This document shows positions 12,132 to 22,784 of a stretch of 64,000 nt of DNA, in pieces (positions within the stretch are counted from its first letter, which is position 1; the number at the start of each line of letters is the position of its first letter). The translations under genes were made by a program, and so were the position numbers. The notes below the pieces were generated by a model. It worked only from the letters and a program-made list of their open reading frames with translations. It made no database searches and had not been told where the DNA came from. The stretch comes from Hexactinellida sp. DTS-2022 (Eukaryota; Porifera; Hexactinellida), in assembly GCA_028753945.1 (NCBI GenBank), contig JAPNXP010000002.1, forward strand, positions 3,162,001 to 3,226,000. The letters are read 5' to 3'.

Positions 12132-12255
12132 AACTTTACTTCCTGTAGTGGCGCAGTTGGCCTTTTAGAGTAGTTGGCCTTATAGAGTAGTTGGCCTTAT
12201 TGTGTAGATTTGGCCTATTAGAGTAGATTGCCTTGTAGAGTTGGCCTCTTATTTC
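12132..12255 (+). repeat. 19-bp minisatellite
   Basis: About six degenerate copies of AGTTGGCCTTATAGAGTAG lie immediately after the coiled-coil ORF. Confidence 0.75.
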
Positions 12256-12685
12256 GCGTTATATTGTATGGAATCTATGGATCAATGAATCACACAAATT
12301 GAAAGTAATATGCAATAATCAATTGGGAATTCGCAAATTTGAAGTTATTCAATTTGATATGCATGAATGAAAGATTTTTTAGAACTAAGTTCAAAGGGCA
12401 TCAATTATTTAGAGTAGTTTTTTCAAAATAATAGTTAATTTGGTTTAATGTCAATATTTACAAAATAGAACAATGGTATTTATTTACTGACAAACTAAAT
12501 ATAAATATTATAATTATATACAGAGACCTAAATTTGTAATGATTGTAATTGTTTACTGAGGCCTAAATATATGTAATTATACTTATCATCTTATCCTATT
12601 AGCTAATATACACCATCATAATTATTTACATATTACCTAAATATATATAATCATAATAATTTCAATTACTATACAAAATACAGTA
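12256..12685. other. AT-rich, no feature
   Basis: I see nothing supported here beyond AT-rich sequence with short ATATATAAT-like runs. Confidence 0.4.
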
Positions 12686-12949
12686 TACCGTATTTTTTCG
12701 AATAGTAGCCTCTATTCGAATAATCGCCTACCTCCAATAATCACCCCCCTAAAGTAGCAAATAAAAATTTATTACTGCTACCCAGAGTAAACATTTACAT
12801 CTAATATAACTCACAATACGATTATCAACCGATTATCATAATTATATTGTAATAAAATGTGATATTCTAGAAAATTGCTCAAATTTATTGGTCGAAAAAT
12901 GGAGCGAAAACAATAATCGCCTAGGCTACTATTCGAGTAAATAAGGTAT
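12686..12949. mobile_element. MITE with ACCGTATTT / AAATAAGGT tips
   Basis: The left end ACCGTATTTTTTCGAATAG and right end CTATTCGAGTAAATAAGGT form imperfect inverted repeats of about 20 bp next to TA. The interior has the complementary AGGCTACTATTCGAG stretch. This type (ACCGTATTTxxxCGAATA) recurs at 53583-54005. It is probably a non-autonomous Tc1/mariner-like element. Confidence 0.65.
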
Positions 12950-13012
12950 ATGAAATTTGCAACTAACTTAATACTATAATGGTTTGTAAATATGTAATAT
13001 TGAGTTCATATA

Positions 13013-13785
13013 ATGCTTCAGCATTGTTGTGGGTAGGGACAAGTGAACTTGGATAGTTGAAATCTATTTTCATTTCCATGATTAGAGCAATGACCAAGCA
13101 TAATTTTTGAGAAAGTGTTGATTTACCCAAAATTATCCTTGGTCATTGCTCTAACATATAAATGCAGTGCTGCCAACCTAAAATATCCCAAAAGTGGGAC
13201 CTGTGGCGGGAGTTTCATCTAAAAGCGGGAGGTAGATACTCTAAAAGCGGGAGAAAAAGCGGGAGGTCAGTATTTTAGTTAAATTAGCAAGAATACCTGA
13301 ATAAAAGGCAGTATAAAAACATTTCTCTACCTATCAATTAGTTTCTACCCTCTAATATTGAATATAAGGTAGCAGTGAGCATTTTATTATTATTATAAAA
13401 TATATAAATAAATAAAAATTCCTAAATGATGTGTTGTAAAAATTCCCTAAATGATGTGTCAGAATGGAAAATTGGAAATACAAGATAATATACAGAATTA
13501 TGGTATTTTAAAAGAGACAAATTTGTTTCTCGGGTTAGAGTAAATTAGTTAAGTGAAGACTACTAAAATATATTGCTTGTAATTATAAAATTAAGATTCT
13601 AATATTTACATATACAATCATCCAAAAGCGGGAGGTTTGAGAGGGGAGGCGGGAGAGCGGGAGGAAACATCAAAAAGCGGGACCCTCCCGCCGAAAGCGG
13701 GAGGGTTGGCAGCACTGTAAATGAAATTCGTAATCAACTATACAGATTCACGTGTCCCTACTCAAAACAATGCTGATGCATGCTC
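13013..13785. repeat. Inverted-repeat element split by a MITE
   Basis: Arms at about 13013-13075 and 13722-13785 are imperfect inverted repeats (GCTTCAGCATTGTTGTGGGT against CAATGCTGATGCATGC). An inner hairpin at 13079-13155 pairs TTAGAGCAATGACCAA with TTGGTCATTGCTCTAA. The MITE at 13165-13717 sits between the arms. Confidence 0.6.
13165..13717. mobile_element. 553-bp MITE with CAGTGCTGCCAACC tips
   Basis: The element starts CAGTGCTGCCAACC and ends GGTTGGCAGCACTG, a perfect 14-bp inverted repeat. TAAATG occurs on both sides, so a 6-bp or degraded 8-bp target duplication is likely. The interior is rich in a repeated AAAGCGGGAG motif in the same orientation in both halves, around an AT-rich middle. 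CAGTG tips occur in hAT and pogo elements. Confidence 0.75.
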
Positions 13786-14658
13786 TATATTCAAATAATG
13801 TTAATAAAGTTATATAACCTGACAACTAATAAGAAGTTAATTATAATACGTATAACATAGCATAACTAATTGTTTCCGTACACATTCCGGTGCAATGTAA
13901 TGTAACTAAGTTGTAGAATTAGGTTCATCTTCTTAAAAACATACATACAAAAACTAACAAAAGTTTTAAATTATTACAATAAAGGTTGAGACTATGTATT
14001 TTAAATTGCATAACAAATAATAACTATTAAACATACAAATATAAAGTTTTAGTGACCAACAACAATTACATAGTGGGCATATCCACAAATCATCTTCTCC
14101 GACACAAACAGTTAACGCTTCCTTACATTACCTTAGTGTTACGTGGTATGGCTATGATTTTTTCTGTAGTATAAACTTAACTAACTAAGAGTATTCGCAT
14201 TTCGGTATAACTTTAATTGTTCTATTATCGGCTTGCTATTGAAATGTTTAGAAATAAGGCTTCCATAGCAATAATACTGTAATGTTGAAATATACGTAAT
14301 TAATTTGAGGAAACTATAGAAGCTAGAGTTTCAAAAAGTTCTGGGTTATTTCTTAGCCACTAATAGATAAGGTGATGCACTTCTGGATAAATCGGGTCAG
14401 TATTATGATTCTGTAAATTAAAACGAAGTGAAATAGACGAAAAAGAGTCAAATAGATGCAATATTTTGTCTTTCTTGGGTCAAATATATATGTGAAACTA
14501 TTGCACGATCAGTACCAATTTGGATCATAAATTTACTAATAGTAAATACAAGTTTCTCCAAAAATTTCAGAGCTTTAGACGTATTCTTTCGTTAAGAAAA
14601 TATTCATCGAAGTTTAAAACAATGGTTTGGAGATATTAGTGGTTAATAGCTGATATAA
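13786..14658. other. AT-rich, no recognised feature
   Basis: No coding sequence, terminal repeats or tandem arrays were recognised here. Confidence 0.4.
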
Positions 14659-15564
14659 TTAAGGATACCGAGGCTAATTTTGGCTAATTTTAACATTTTT
14701 GTATGGGATTTCTGAACAAATTTATTCAGAACGCTCCAATTGCAATTGCACCGTGACTGGACGTTGATAATACGCCTTTTTAAAATTTACATCGGAACAT
14801 TCTAAATTATAGTCTCTTCAGGATAGTTCAAAAACCTTGAAATCCAGCACACAGGGGTCAAAAAATGTGCCACAAATACAGGTCCCTCAAATTACTTCAT
14901 ATTCGACATCCAAAAAAGGATAAAGACATTTTAGAATGTCCATCAACAGTAGATCCACTAAATTTTGCAAATTTGCAAATTTAATTTTTATGACTATATA
15001 TGGGCAAATGGATGTGAGAATTTTTGATGACGCAGCAAATATTTATCTCACGAATGACAAGTCGTGGCGACTAGCTCTAACCATGTAATGACATCTATTT
15101 GCCAAGACAAATCCATTAGGCCACTATGTGGAACTCCAAATCTGAAGATTTACGATATAAGATACTGAATACCACATATGGAGGTGTTTTTGGGACAATT
15201 TGATGACGCAAGCAAAATTGAAAAATCTCCTAGAGCTTAGTTCTTACTTCCAGGTATTTTCAGCGACATATTCAATAACTCCTCAACATGATTACAAGAA
15301 TAGTACAAGCTTATTTATATCCGCAATAAATAACGGCTGCCAGGGGGTTTAGTGGCCTTTTGTCCGATTTTTAAGTATATTTTGAGACGTTTCGACTGTT
15401 CCTGAAGAGACTATAATTTAGAATGTTCCGATGTAAATTTTAAAAAGGCGTATTATCAACGTCCAGTCACGGTGCAATTGCAATTGGAGCGTTCTGAATA
15501 AATTTGTTCAGAAATCCCATACAAAAATGTTAAAATTAGCCAAAATTAGCCTCGGTATCCTTAA
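14659..15564. mobile_element. TTAA element family B, copy 1 (complete, 906 bp)
   Basis: TTAA at both ends (14659-14662, 15561-15564) flanks long inverted repeats beginning GGATACCGAGGCTAATTTTG. The arms extend well over 100 bp, making it foldback-like. The core carries the shared boxes: CTATATATGG near 14993, GATGACGCAGCAAA near 15028, GACTAGCTCTAACC near 15069, CCACATATGG near 15172, GATGACGCAAGCAAA near 15202 and TAGAGCTTAGTTCT near 15232. It lies at the 3' side of a MULE transposase relic. Confidence 0.92.
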
Positions 15565-16800
15565 TTTAAATTGAAAATTAAATGCTATGCCACGTGAGTA
15601 GGAAAGCGTTTCTCGTTTATCGTATTTCGAGACAATATAGAAGATTCTCTCGTTTCTAGTCTTGCTACTTTTTGAAATGCTAGAAATTTCCCCTGCTTCC
15701 CATTTAACTAAATTCGTCTCTTGTAATGATTCTTCTTTCTGCAAATGGCTCAAAACTTTTAAAAAACACGGGTGGGGAAAATTTACCTCGGACTTAAAGG
15801 CATTATGCCACCCTTCAACCGCGTTGTTGGTTAGTGCGGTCCTAGATATTACACGAACGAACATGTTCCAGATTCTTATTGGGTACGGTGGTGTCCTTCT
15901 ACTTTGATCCGGGAGTCTTCCACCTATGTAATATACAGTGGAACCTCTATAAGTGGGGGAGCTGGGACGGGGAAAATTTCAATTGCCCCCCATTCCCCGG
16001 TTATAAAATTCAATTGGAAAAACATTATATATGCTATATTATACAAAATATTCATATAACACACACATTAATGCACGTTCTAGTTCTTATTTGTATATTA
16101 TGACATTTTAGTTAACTGCTGATCTACACTAGGTGATTTCTTCTAAAAACATCAGAGTAGATCAATCGAAAATATTCTTTCTGTAGAACTTTTGAGTCGA
16201 TTTATTGGAAATATTGTATTATTTTATAAGAATCATGTTAGGATTTGTCCATTCCCCCCATTTATGGAGGTTGTTTTGTATGGAGATAAAAACTCCTTGA
16301 AATTTATGGTCCCCCATTCCCCACTTCCCCGCTTATAGAGGTTCATTTGTATGGATATATACGAATATGGTAAAAAAATTCCCCACTTATGGAGGTTCCC
16401 CATTTATAGAGACCCCACTTATAGAGGTTGCACTCTATTTCAAAGTATTCCGCTATTTCTACTGCAATAAGAGGAAACTGCGCCATTAGTATGACGAAGC
16501 AGTCAGTTACATCACATTCTGGTACGAAGGCTAGAGCAGCTAACATTCTTATTTGGACAGCGTACTCTTCGTCATCCATATATTGAGTTGTAAGCCCCTT
16601 TGACTGAAATCTACGGTAGAGGTTTTGTGACAAATGAAAAAAGCATCCGGTAATAACGGAAATAATTGATCTTCTAAAGCATTTATACGAATTCCGGGTA
16701 AGGCGTACGTATTTTGACGGTCTACTGGTCTTTTACTAACGAAGTTCCAGCGTAGGTGAAAAATAGCAAGTTTACATTGCAGACACGTCCTCGGGGCTAG
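15565..16800 (-). pseudogene. MULE transposase, central and C-terminal region
   Basis: This minus-strand relic is interrupted by a pogo MITE. Upstream of the MITE (above 16437) it reads ITGCFFHLSQNLYRRFQ and then QIRMLAALAFVPECDVTDCF, ending AEYFE. Downstream (below 15935) it resumes YIGGRLPDQSRRTPPYPIRI, then TALTNNAVEGWHNAFKSEV and a K-K-E rich stretch. GCFFHLSQ with the conserved His and NNxVEGWHNAF are hallmarks of the MULE (Mutator-like) transposases seen in animals, often with FLYWCH fingers. The reading frame would rejoin once the MITE and its TA duplication are removed. The 3' end is cut by element B. Frame breaks are few, so decay is moderate. Sequence above 16680 is only weakly coding-like. 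Confidence 0.88.
15936..16435. mobile_element. Pogo-type 500-bp MITE, copy 1
   Basis: It starts CAGTGGAACCTCTATAAG and ends CTTATAGAGGTTGCACTC with TA on both sides (15934-15935, 16436-16437). The ACCTCTATAAG motif is repeated inside in both orientations. It is inserted in the MULE transposase relic. Copy 2 at 24223-24722 is also 500 bp and nearly identical. Confidence 0.92.
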
Positions 16801-16833
16801 TAGTAATTGTCTATAGACCGAAAAAACAAAAAA

Positions 16834-17345
16834 CTTTAAGGCCTCTGACCTTCTGGAATATGGCCACAGGACCCCTAATTTTTTATGTTAAAATCCATTA
16901 GATTATTGTATTTTGCTATATATTCAAAACAAAGTTTGACTCTCTAGCTCATATAGTTTCCAAGTTACAGCAAGGTATGTTAATATGGAACTAAATGACG
17001 AATCATTGTGTTTAACATTAATTGAGAATTTTTTATTCACTTTCATTTCCTGGAAAATTGGGTAGTTATCAATGCGATGTTAGTGACTATATAGTTAGTA
17101 CTAACTAGCTACCTGAATGTAATAGAGCGTTTTAATTGTTATCGTGTTTACTTTCAATACTACACCAATTACTTTGTGGATTTTTTTCAGAGGTGAGAAA
17201 TTCCAACTTATCATTCCGACAGTGTTGAAAGTAAACACGATATCAATTAAGATTAAATCTTGTAGCTTATGATTTTAGCTTAATTTAGGGTAATTTTCAG
17301 TCTCCCAAAACTTCCCAGAAAAATATTCTATTACATATGACATTG
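16834..17345. mobile_element. Diverged relative of foldback element F
   Basis: It begins near TTAAGGCCTCTGACC (16834). It then shares the segment GTTTGACTCTCTAGCTCATA and AGCAAGGTATGTTAATATGG (16930-17000) with element F at 20333-21088. A central hairpin pairs ATCGTGTTTACTTTCAA (17141-17157) with its complement ending at 17242. The right end is not clear. Confidence 0.55.
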
Positions 17346-17499
17346 TCGACTCGTCAAATATTTGAAAAATCAAAATTATAATATTTTGTATTTTTTAAAA
17401 TAAATAGATTATAATGAACAATAAGGAGCTTTTGAACTCCTAAGTTCCCAACCTTCGATCCGAGCCTCTGTTAACGAATTTCCACTATCTTTTCAAATT

Positions 17500-18073
17500 C
17501 CAGAATGCGAATTTCATATATTTCGCAGGAAATTCGGCTAACTTAAAGCGGATAGAGACTTCTTTCTCAAACTGAAAGATTTATCCACTTGGGAAGATTT
17601 GTCCTTCTATTCGCCTGCACTTGTCACTGAACTCCAAGCTATTAAACGATATTGTGTCGACAAAACAGTGTTTGAGGCTGACTTGTCGGCAGAAATACGA
17701 AAACCTATCTCACAGTTAACTCTCAAAGGATTGAGAGTTAGACTAGGACCTTTATTAAATCTAATTTGTCAGATTGCGGAGAAAGAAGATGTTGATAGCA
17801 AAACTATTGCTACTTATTGCCTCCAACTTGTATCAAATCAAACTCACGACCAAACCACTTCGCAATTTTGTAAGGCAATAATATCTAAAGGTAATTTCGG
17901 CCATACAGGACAACAAATACCAATTGAAAAATCTACTTTTCTCCTTGATCAACTCGAGATAGGAAACAAAAGTAAACCGACTTAAAGAGATTGTTAAACA
18001 CAGAAAATGTCTTTCTTCCAGCATACAAGGTGGTAGCTCTACACCGTGCTGAGATAACTCTTGCTAATGATCT
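17500..18073 (+). pseudogene. RAG1-like / Transib-superfamily transposase, copy 2 (N-terminal part)
   Basis: A 128-residue open frame (17599-17985) plus frame-shifted continuation matches the amino-terminal half of the relic at 2395-4530. Both have the GNFGHTGQ / FLLD-LEIG-KSK block followed by LPAYKVVALHRAEITLANDL (copy 1: LPGYNRVALHRSQIILADDI). A single-base change of frame near 17985 separates the two blocks. This copy adds N-terminal sequence not clear in copy 1, such as SFYSPALVTELQAIKRYCVD. It is cut at 18073 by transposon J. The catalytic regions do not reappear after J, so the 3' part is lost. Confidence 0.72.
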
Positions 18074-19583
18074 CCAGTACACGGGTCTCTGAAATCATAA
18101 TCTCGGTCAAAAAAATACGGACCTTACGAAATTTACAGGTTAGAAAGTGCATTTCATGTACTCTTTTAATTTGTTTCGAATAAAATATTTCCATCACACA
18201 ATTTTTACCTAGTGTGATTTTATAATTTGGTGTCAATTCTAAATTGGCTTTCATCTCTTTAGTTCCGATTTGAGGTTGTTTTTTATAAAACTCCTTTTAT
18301 TATGATAGGTTAGAGTTATTATTCAATCAGTATTTAGAATCCTGCAAATTAGATGTGGTTTACTTATTAAATGCCTGAATAGATAATTAATAATCAATTA
18401 TCACGCATATTCTTCCACAATTCGATACACTTTGTTATATTCGAAATGTAATTATCTATAAATATGCAATACATGAGCATTAAAATAATATTTATTATAA
18501 CCATTAATTAAAACACATTTCACATATTATGGACGTACATGAAGCAGCTAAATATAAGGTTTGTCGGTGGTGTTGTGCCAAAGTTGGCAATATTAAGCTC
18601 ACTTCGCATCTTCTCTTCTACACTCAACGATGTTTGACAAGCTTTCTACAGTGTACAGCGGTGATGCCAAAAAACATGCAATAGATTGTATGGGCGTGGA
18701 AGATCTCCCTTCAATAGGAATATGGATGTCCGATACAATGGATAGGTTCAATATTCCTGAATTACATTTAATGTTAGGAGTGGGACAAAATCTATATGAT
18801 GCCCTACTTACGACAATGTCTGAAGAAGAAACACTCGCGCATGAAAAATTTCTGAAAGATAAACAATATTCAATGGAGTACCTACCATGGAAATGCATTT
18901 GAGGGAAATGCGATGCGCAAGCTGCTCAAAATGTGTGAGCAACTGGCTTTTCCTCCTTCAAACTCCACCTTCATTGCCATGAAGAGGTTTAGTGATGTGG
19001 TTACAATTTGCTTCGGGACGAATATTGAAATTGAAGATATTGAACATATTCATCAATTCGAAGAGGCTTTTAATAGAACAGGGCTACCATGTTCAACAAA
19101 AGTCCATATTATTTGTCGCCACATTGTACCTTTTATACAGAAATACCTTCCTCCTGGAAAGGGTCTTTGATGTGTTTCAGAACAAGCAGTTGAATCCTAT
19201 CACTCACGCTTTATGAAGGTCTGGAATAGATACAAATGCAATCAAGATGTTGAAAGTTATCCAAAATGCTCCTATAACGCAGTTTGCGAGGCAAATTTCA
19301 CCAACTACTCCATATGTTAGTCTAATTAATATGTCATTTTATGTACTTGAGATGAAAAATATACCAGTAATATGTTATTTTATGTTAATTATGATAATAA
19401 AAATAAAAATTCGATAAATATTTTACACCAAATTATAAAATCACACTAGGTAAAAATTGTGTGATGGAAATATTTTATTCAAAACAAATTAAAAAAGTAA
19501 ATGAAATGCTCTTTCTAATCTGTAAATTTCGTAAGGTCCGTATTTTTTTGACCGAGATTATGATTTCAGAGACCCGTGACTGG
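18074..19583. mobile_element. Transposon J, 1.5 kb with about 160-bp terminal repeats
   Basis: Long inverted repeats (about 18074-18240 and 19425-19583) have outer ends CCAGTACACGGGTCTCTG and CAGAGACCCGTGACTGG. They are about 90% alike by eye. Between them lies one transposon gene (18529-19310). The element sits inside the RAG1-like relic right after the LANDL codons. No clear target duplication is visible, so the exact ends and superfamily remain open. Confidence 0.85.
18529..19310 (+). pseudogene. Uncharacterised TE-encoded protein of transposon J
   Basis: From ATG 18529 the frame reads MDVHEAAKYKVCRWCCAKVG, a short CxxC-like start, then shifts. The next block (18630-18902) has FNIPELHLMLGVGQNLYDAL. 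A shift near 18900 restores FEGNAMRKLLKMCEQL. The third block (18913-19170) ends TKVHIICRHIVPFIQKYLPP, and a final shift gives SEQAVESYHSRFMKVWNRYK. The PELHLLLG, EGNxxRKLL, KVH and SEQxxExxHxxF motifs are, from memory, typical of an uncharacterised protein family widespread in TE-rich invertebrate genomes. I do not know its biochemical activity. It is broken by at least three frameshifts. Its place between long inverted repeats makes a transposase role likely. Confidence 0.7.
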
Positions 19584-19637
19584 TGGATAGCGTATCACGT
19601 ATAATACGTATTATACGTATCTTACGCAATACTCGTA

Positions 19638-20336
19638 TTAAGGAGATAGATCCTCAAATTTTAAACACCCGATAACCCCCAATTATTATTGCATTTTTGG
19701 ACAGTACAAGTTATTCTAAGAAGGACGTAGAAACTCAGAATTTCCAAACTCGAAAAATTTGAATTAGATATTGATAGTTTAAAATAGCGTAATAGTGAAT
19801 CCATACTAGTCAACGGCATTTCTAGCAATTTTCTTTGATTGGCGCAAGTTCTAATTTAGTGCCAATTTAACTCTACTCTATTTTTCGAAGTTTTCCCCCC
19901 ACACAGAATTGTCGATTTCGATTTTAATATTTTAATCTATAGATTTTCAAATAATCACTCGATTTTATCAGAAATTTGGCATTATATAATTATCAACTCT
20001 ATAACTTTGTATTAAAGTTGAAAATCGACACGGCGGGAAAAAACCTACTACTGATAAGGATCATTTTTGAAGAATAGTTTTTTTCTCTACGACTTATACT
20101 TTTTGAGATATGAGAGCCGTGCAAAGGTCACTTCCTGGAAATTATGCGAAAAATTCTTTTAGCAAAATGACGGCGACTTTGACTTTTAGTGACGTCAAAA
20201 AGGTAAAAAAAAAAGTCCGAATCGATTTTCCTTCCGGAATTGGATACATAGTGTATCAAAGTATAGTTGGAATGCTTAAACAATAATTTTTGCATTATTT
20301 AATAATAGAGATTGATTTGAGGATCTATCTCCTTAA
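19638..20336. mobile_element. TTAA element family G (699 bp)
   Basis: It starts TTAAGGAGATAGATCCTCAA and ends TTGAGGATCTATCTCCTTAA, an inverted repeat of about 20 bp with TTAA at both ends. Subterminal and interior sequence is homologous to the right third of element U (8600-9210) although the outer tips differ. The interior includes TGACGTCA within a CTTTGACTTTTAGTGACGTC stretch near 20180. Confidence 0.88.
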
Positions 20337-21088
20337 GGCTAAGGTTCCCCTGGAGATGGAAAGAGTACTTTGGCATGTTAGTTTTATCCATAATACCCTT
20401 TCGTATTAGCTATTATTCAAGACAAAGTTTGACTCTCTAGCTTATATATTTTCCAAATTACAGCAAGGTATGTGAATATGGAACTAAATGACATATCATT
20501 TAATTTAACATTAATTGAAATTTAATTATAAACAAACAGGGATCTGAAATTAGGGTTATTAACCGTAGACTGCCGGTGTGATTTTCAGGAAAATTTCCCT
20601 AAAATAGAGAAAATATTTTAGAGAAAATATTCTAAAATATTTCCCTAAAATAGAGAGCATTTTTTGATATTTTGTTTACTTTTCACACTACGTGGGTGAT
20701 CAGTCGGAATTTTCTTCATTCCAGAAAATTCCGAACTGATCACCCACGTAGTGTGAAAAGTAACAAAATATCAAAAAAAGCTCTCTATTTTAGGGAAGCC
20801 CTTACTTAGTACTAACTATATCGACATTAACATCTCATTGATAATAACCCAAATTTCAGATCCCTGTCTGACAGTGTCTTTTTAGAATAAAATTTCAATT
20901 AATGTTAAATTAAATGATATGTCATTTAGTTCCATATTCACATACCTTGCTGTAACTCTGAAAGTATATAAGCTAGAGAGTCAAACTTTGTCTTGAATAA
21001 TAGCTAATACGAAAGGGTATTATGTGTAAATCTAACATGCCAAAGTACTAATTACTTGTTTTAATTTCCAGGGGAACCCTGTCCTTAA
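20333..21088. mobile_element. TTAA foldback element F (756 bp)
   Basis: It has TTAA on both ends, a left tip GGCTAAGGTTCCCCTGG and a right tip CCAGGGGAACCCTGTCC. Most of the element is one long imperfect palindrome: the segment with GACAAAGTTTGACTCTCTAG at 20430 pairs with its complement at 20990. It shares its left TTAA with element G. Confidence 0.88.
20642..20796. repeat. 155-nt near-perfect hairpin
   Basis: Left arm from TCCCTAAAATAGAGAGC to CAGTCGGAATTTTC pairs with the right arm ending at 20796. Each arm is about 73 nt with few mismatches and a loop of only a few bases. It is the centre of element F. Confidence 0.9.
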
Positions 21089-22778
21089 AATTTTAAACGT
21101 GGGCCAACTCTGGGTACCTAAAGTAAACAATATATTTTCAAAACATGCCCGAGAATGTCATCATGTCTCAAGATTTTTTTAAAAATGTGGTTTTTGGTCC
21201 CCATTGACGATAATAGTGTCCATTTGATTTGTTTGAAGTGATAAATCATAAGAAACCATTGTTTTTTAATCCAATATCTCATCAACGATATATTTACTTA
21301 ATTTCCAACGAACGTTTTCTTTCTAAAACATCTTAGTTTTAAAATATTTGCAATTTACGGAATTTGGTCAGGATTTTGCCTAAATTGGACCGATTTTGGA
21401 AATATTTCATGAATAACTTAGAAACAATGAAAGATTTGGGGAAACGCAACGGTAAGATTATTTCTATTGATGTTTAGCTTCTTTCCAAAAATTTCTAGGT
21501 TATATCATAATTATTTTCGATGTTATAAATATTTTGCCTCACCCAATATTCCAAATATTTATGTGGAGAAATGGGTTTATTAGGACACAATAGTGGCACT
21601 ATCTTTCATTAACACCAACCGAAAATGTTTTTGAACCCATTTCAAGCAGTTCATATACCTTGAAAACGCTTACTAGTAGTGTTAGCAAGAAAGAACTAAG
21701 CTCTAGTACAACTTTGATTTTAATAATTGATTTTCTGTGATGGTCACATAACACCTCCATATATGGTATTGGACTTCTTAGCATGGTAAATATTTGGAAT
21801 ATACTCTCATTTGTTATTCCAATGTTATATGCATGATATAATGATGTGAATAATCGTTTAGAGCTAAGATCTACAATCTATAGTTTATGAAATACAAAAA
21901 TGCTGTATCATCAAAATGTGGCACATATCCATGCCCATATATGGCCATTTTCTAAACCGTGCATCTGAGAGTCCCAAAATGTATTAGGGACGTATATTAA
22001 ATCGTGTATTGCGAGCCTTTTTCACTAGTAAGTTTTAATTTCTAGTTGCACGGGAGTCTGAGAATTGTTTTCAGAGGAGGCACGTGAGAATTTGTACCCC
22101 AAAGATCGATAATGGCCCCTAACTTTTCGAATTTTCTCTTACTATATGATATTTTGATCAATTTTGGTGTTTTACCCCAAGACTACCAAATGTATCATAA
22201 ATTAAAAGGAAATCACCAAAATCTTGTTAGTTACAAGTAATCAATGCATCTAAAAGTCCTGAATCACTGAAAATCTATACTCAAAATCTGATATATTGTT
22301 CACATAAAGGTCAAAATAGTGTATATGAACCACACTTGACCTTTGCATGTCCTTGCGAGCTGAATGAAGCGTTGTATAGTAAAATATTTTTTTTTTTGGA
22401 TTTTGTAACAATTGACAAAATAGTAATGTATGGAAGCGTTAAAACATCCATATTTCTCAAACAATGATTATGATGCCAGCCATCACATATATCACAACAT
22501 AACCAGGCAACTCTTACACTAATATCTTTACCAATACTACTACCCGCCTTGTTTAATATCCCACTGTCTTCGCTCCGTCCACATATTTTACATTTCAAGT
22601 CAATATTCCGTGGCAAAACTTGTTATTTGGGAATAAGCCCCGCTCTTATAAGTAGCTCCACGTTTCCGGGAGCGCTTTAAAAAGCATTTATGTTTCAATT
22701 CAAAAAGTTAACAAAAGATCAGGGACTCGAAATCTCTCATAAGAGCTAATAGTGATTTCGGTCGAAGCATCCTGAACC
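21089..22778. mobile_element. Probable TTAA element E-type, one end recognised
   Basis: The region carries the shared core in reverse orientation: GAACTAAGCTCTA near 21690, CCATATATGG near 21756, TTTAGAGCTAAGATCTA near 21857 and CCCATATATGGCC near 21944. The right end GTCGAAGCATCC at 22762-22773 is the complement of the tip GGATGCTTCGAC found beside TTAA at 51413 and 61312. The left end was not identified beyond the TTAA shared with F. Confidence 0.5.
22311..22616 (-). pseudogene. PHD-finger-like ORF
   Basis: A 101-residue minus-strand frame begins MPRNIDLKCKICGRSEDSG and continues to AWLCCDICDGWHHNHC. C-x2-C, then C-x2-C-x4-HHxHC, with Trp before the Cys pair, matches the first two thirds of a PHD zinc finger. 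The last Cys pair is not seen before the frame degenerates into KSKKKNILL. PHD fingers occur in chromatin readers and as C-terminal domains in some invertebrate DNA transposases. Lying within element-rich DNA, the second source is more likely. No catalytic domain is seen next to it. Confidence 0.55.
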
Positions 22779-22784
22779 TTAAGG

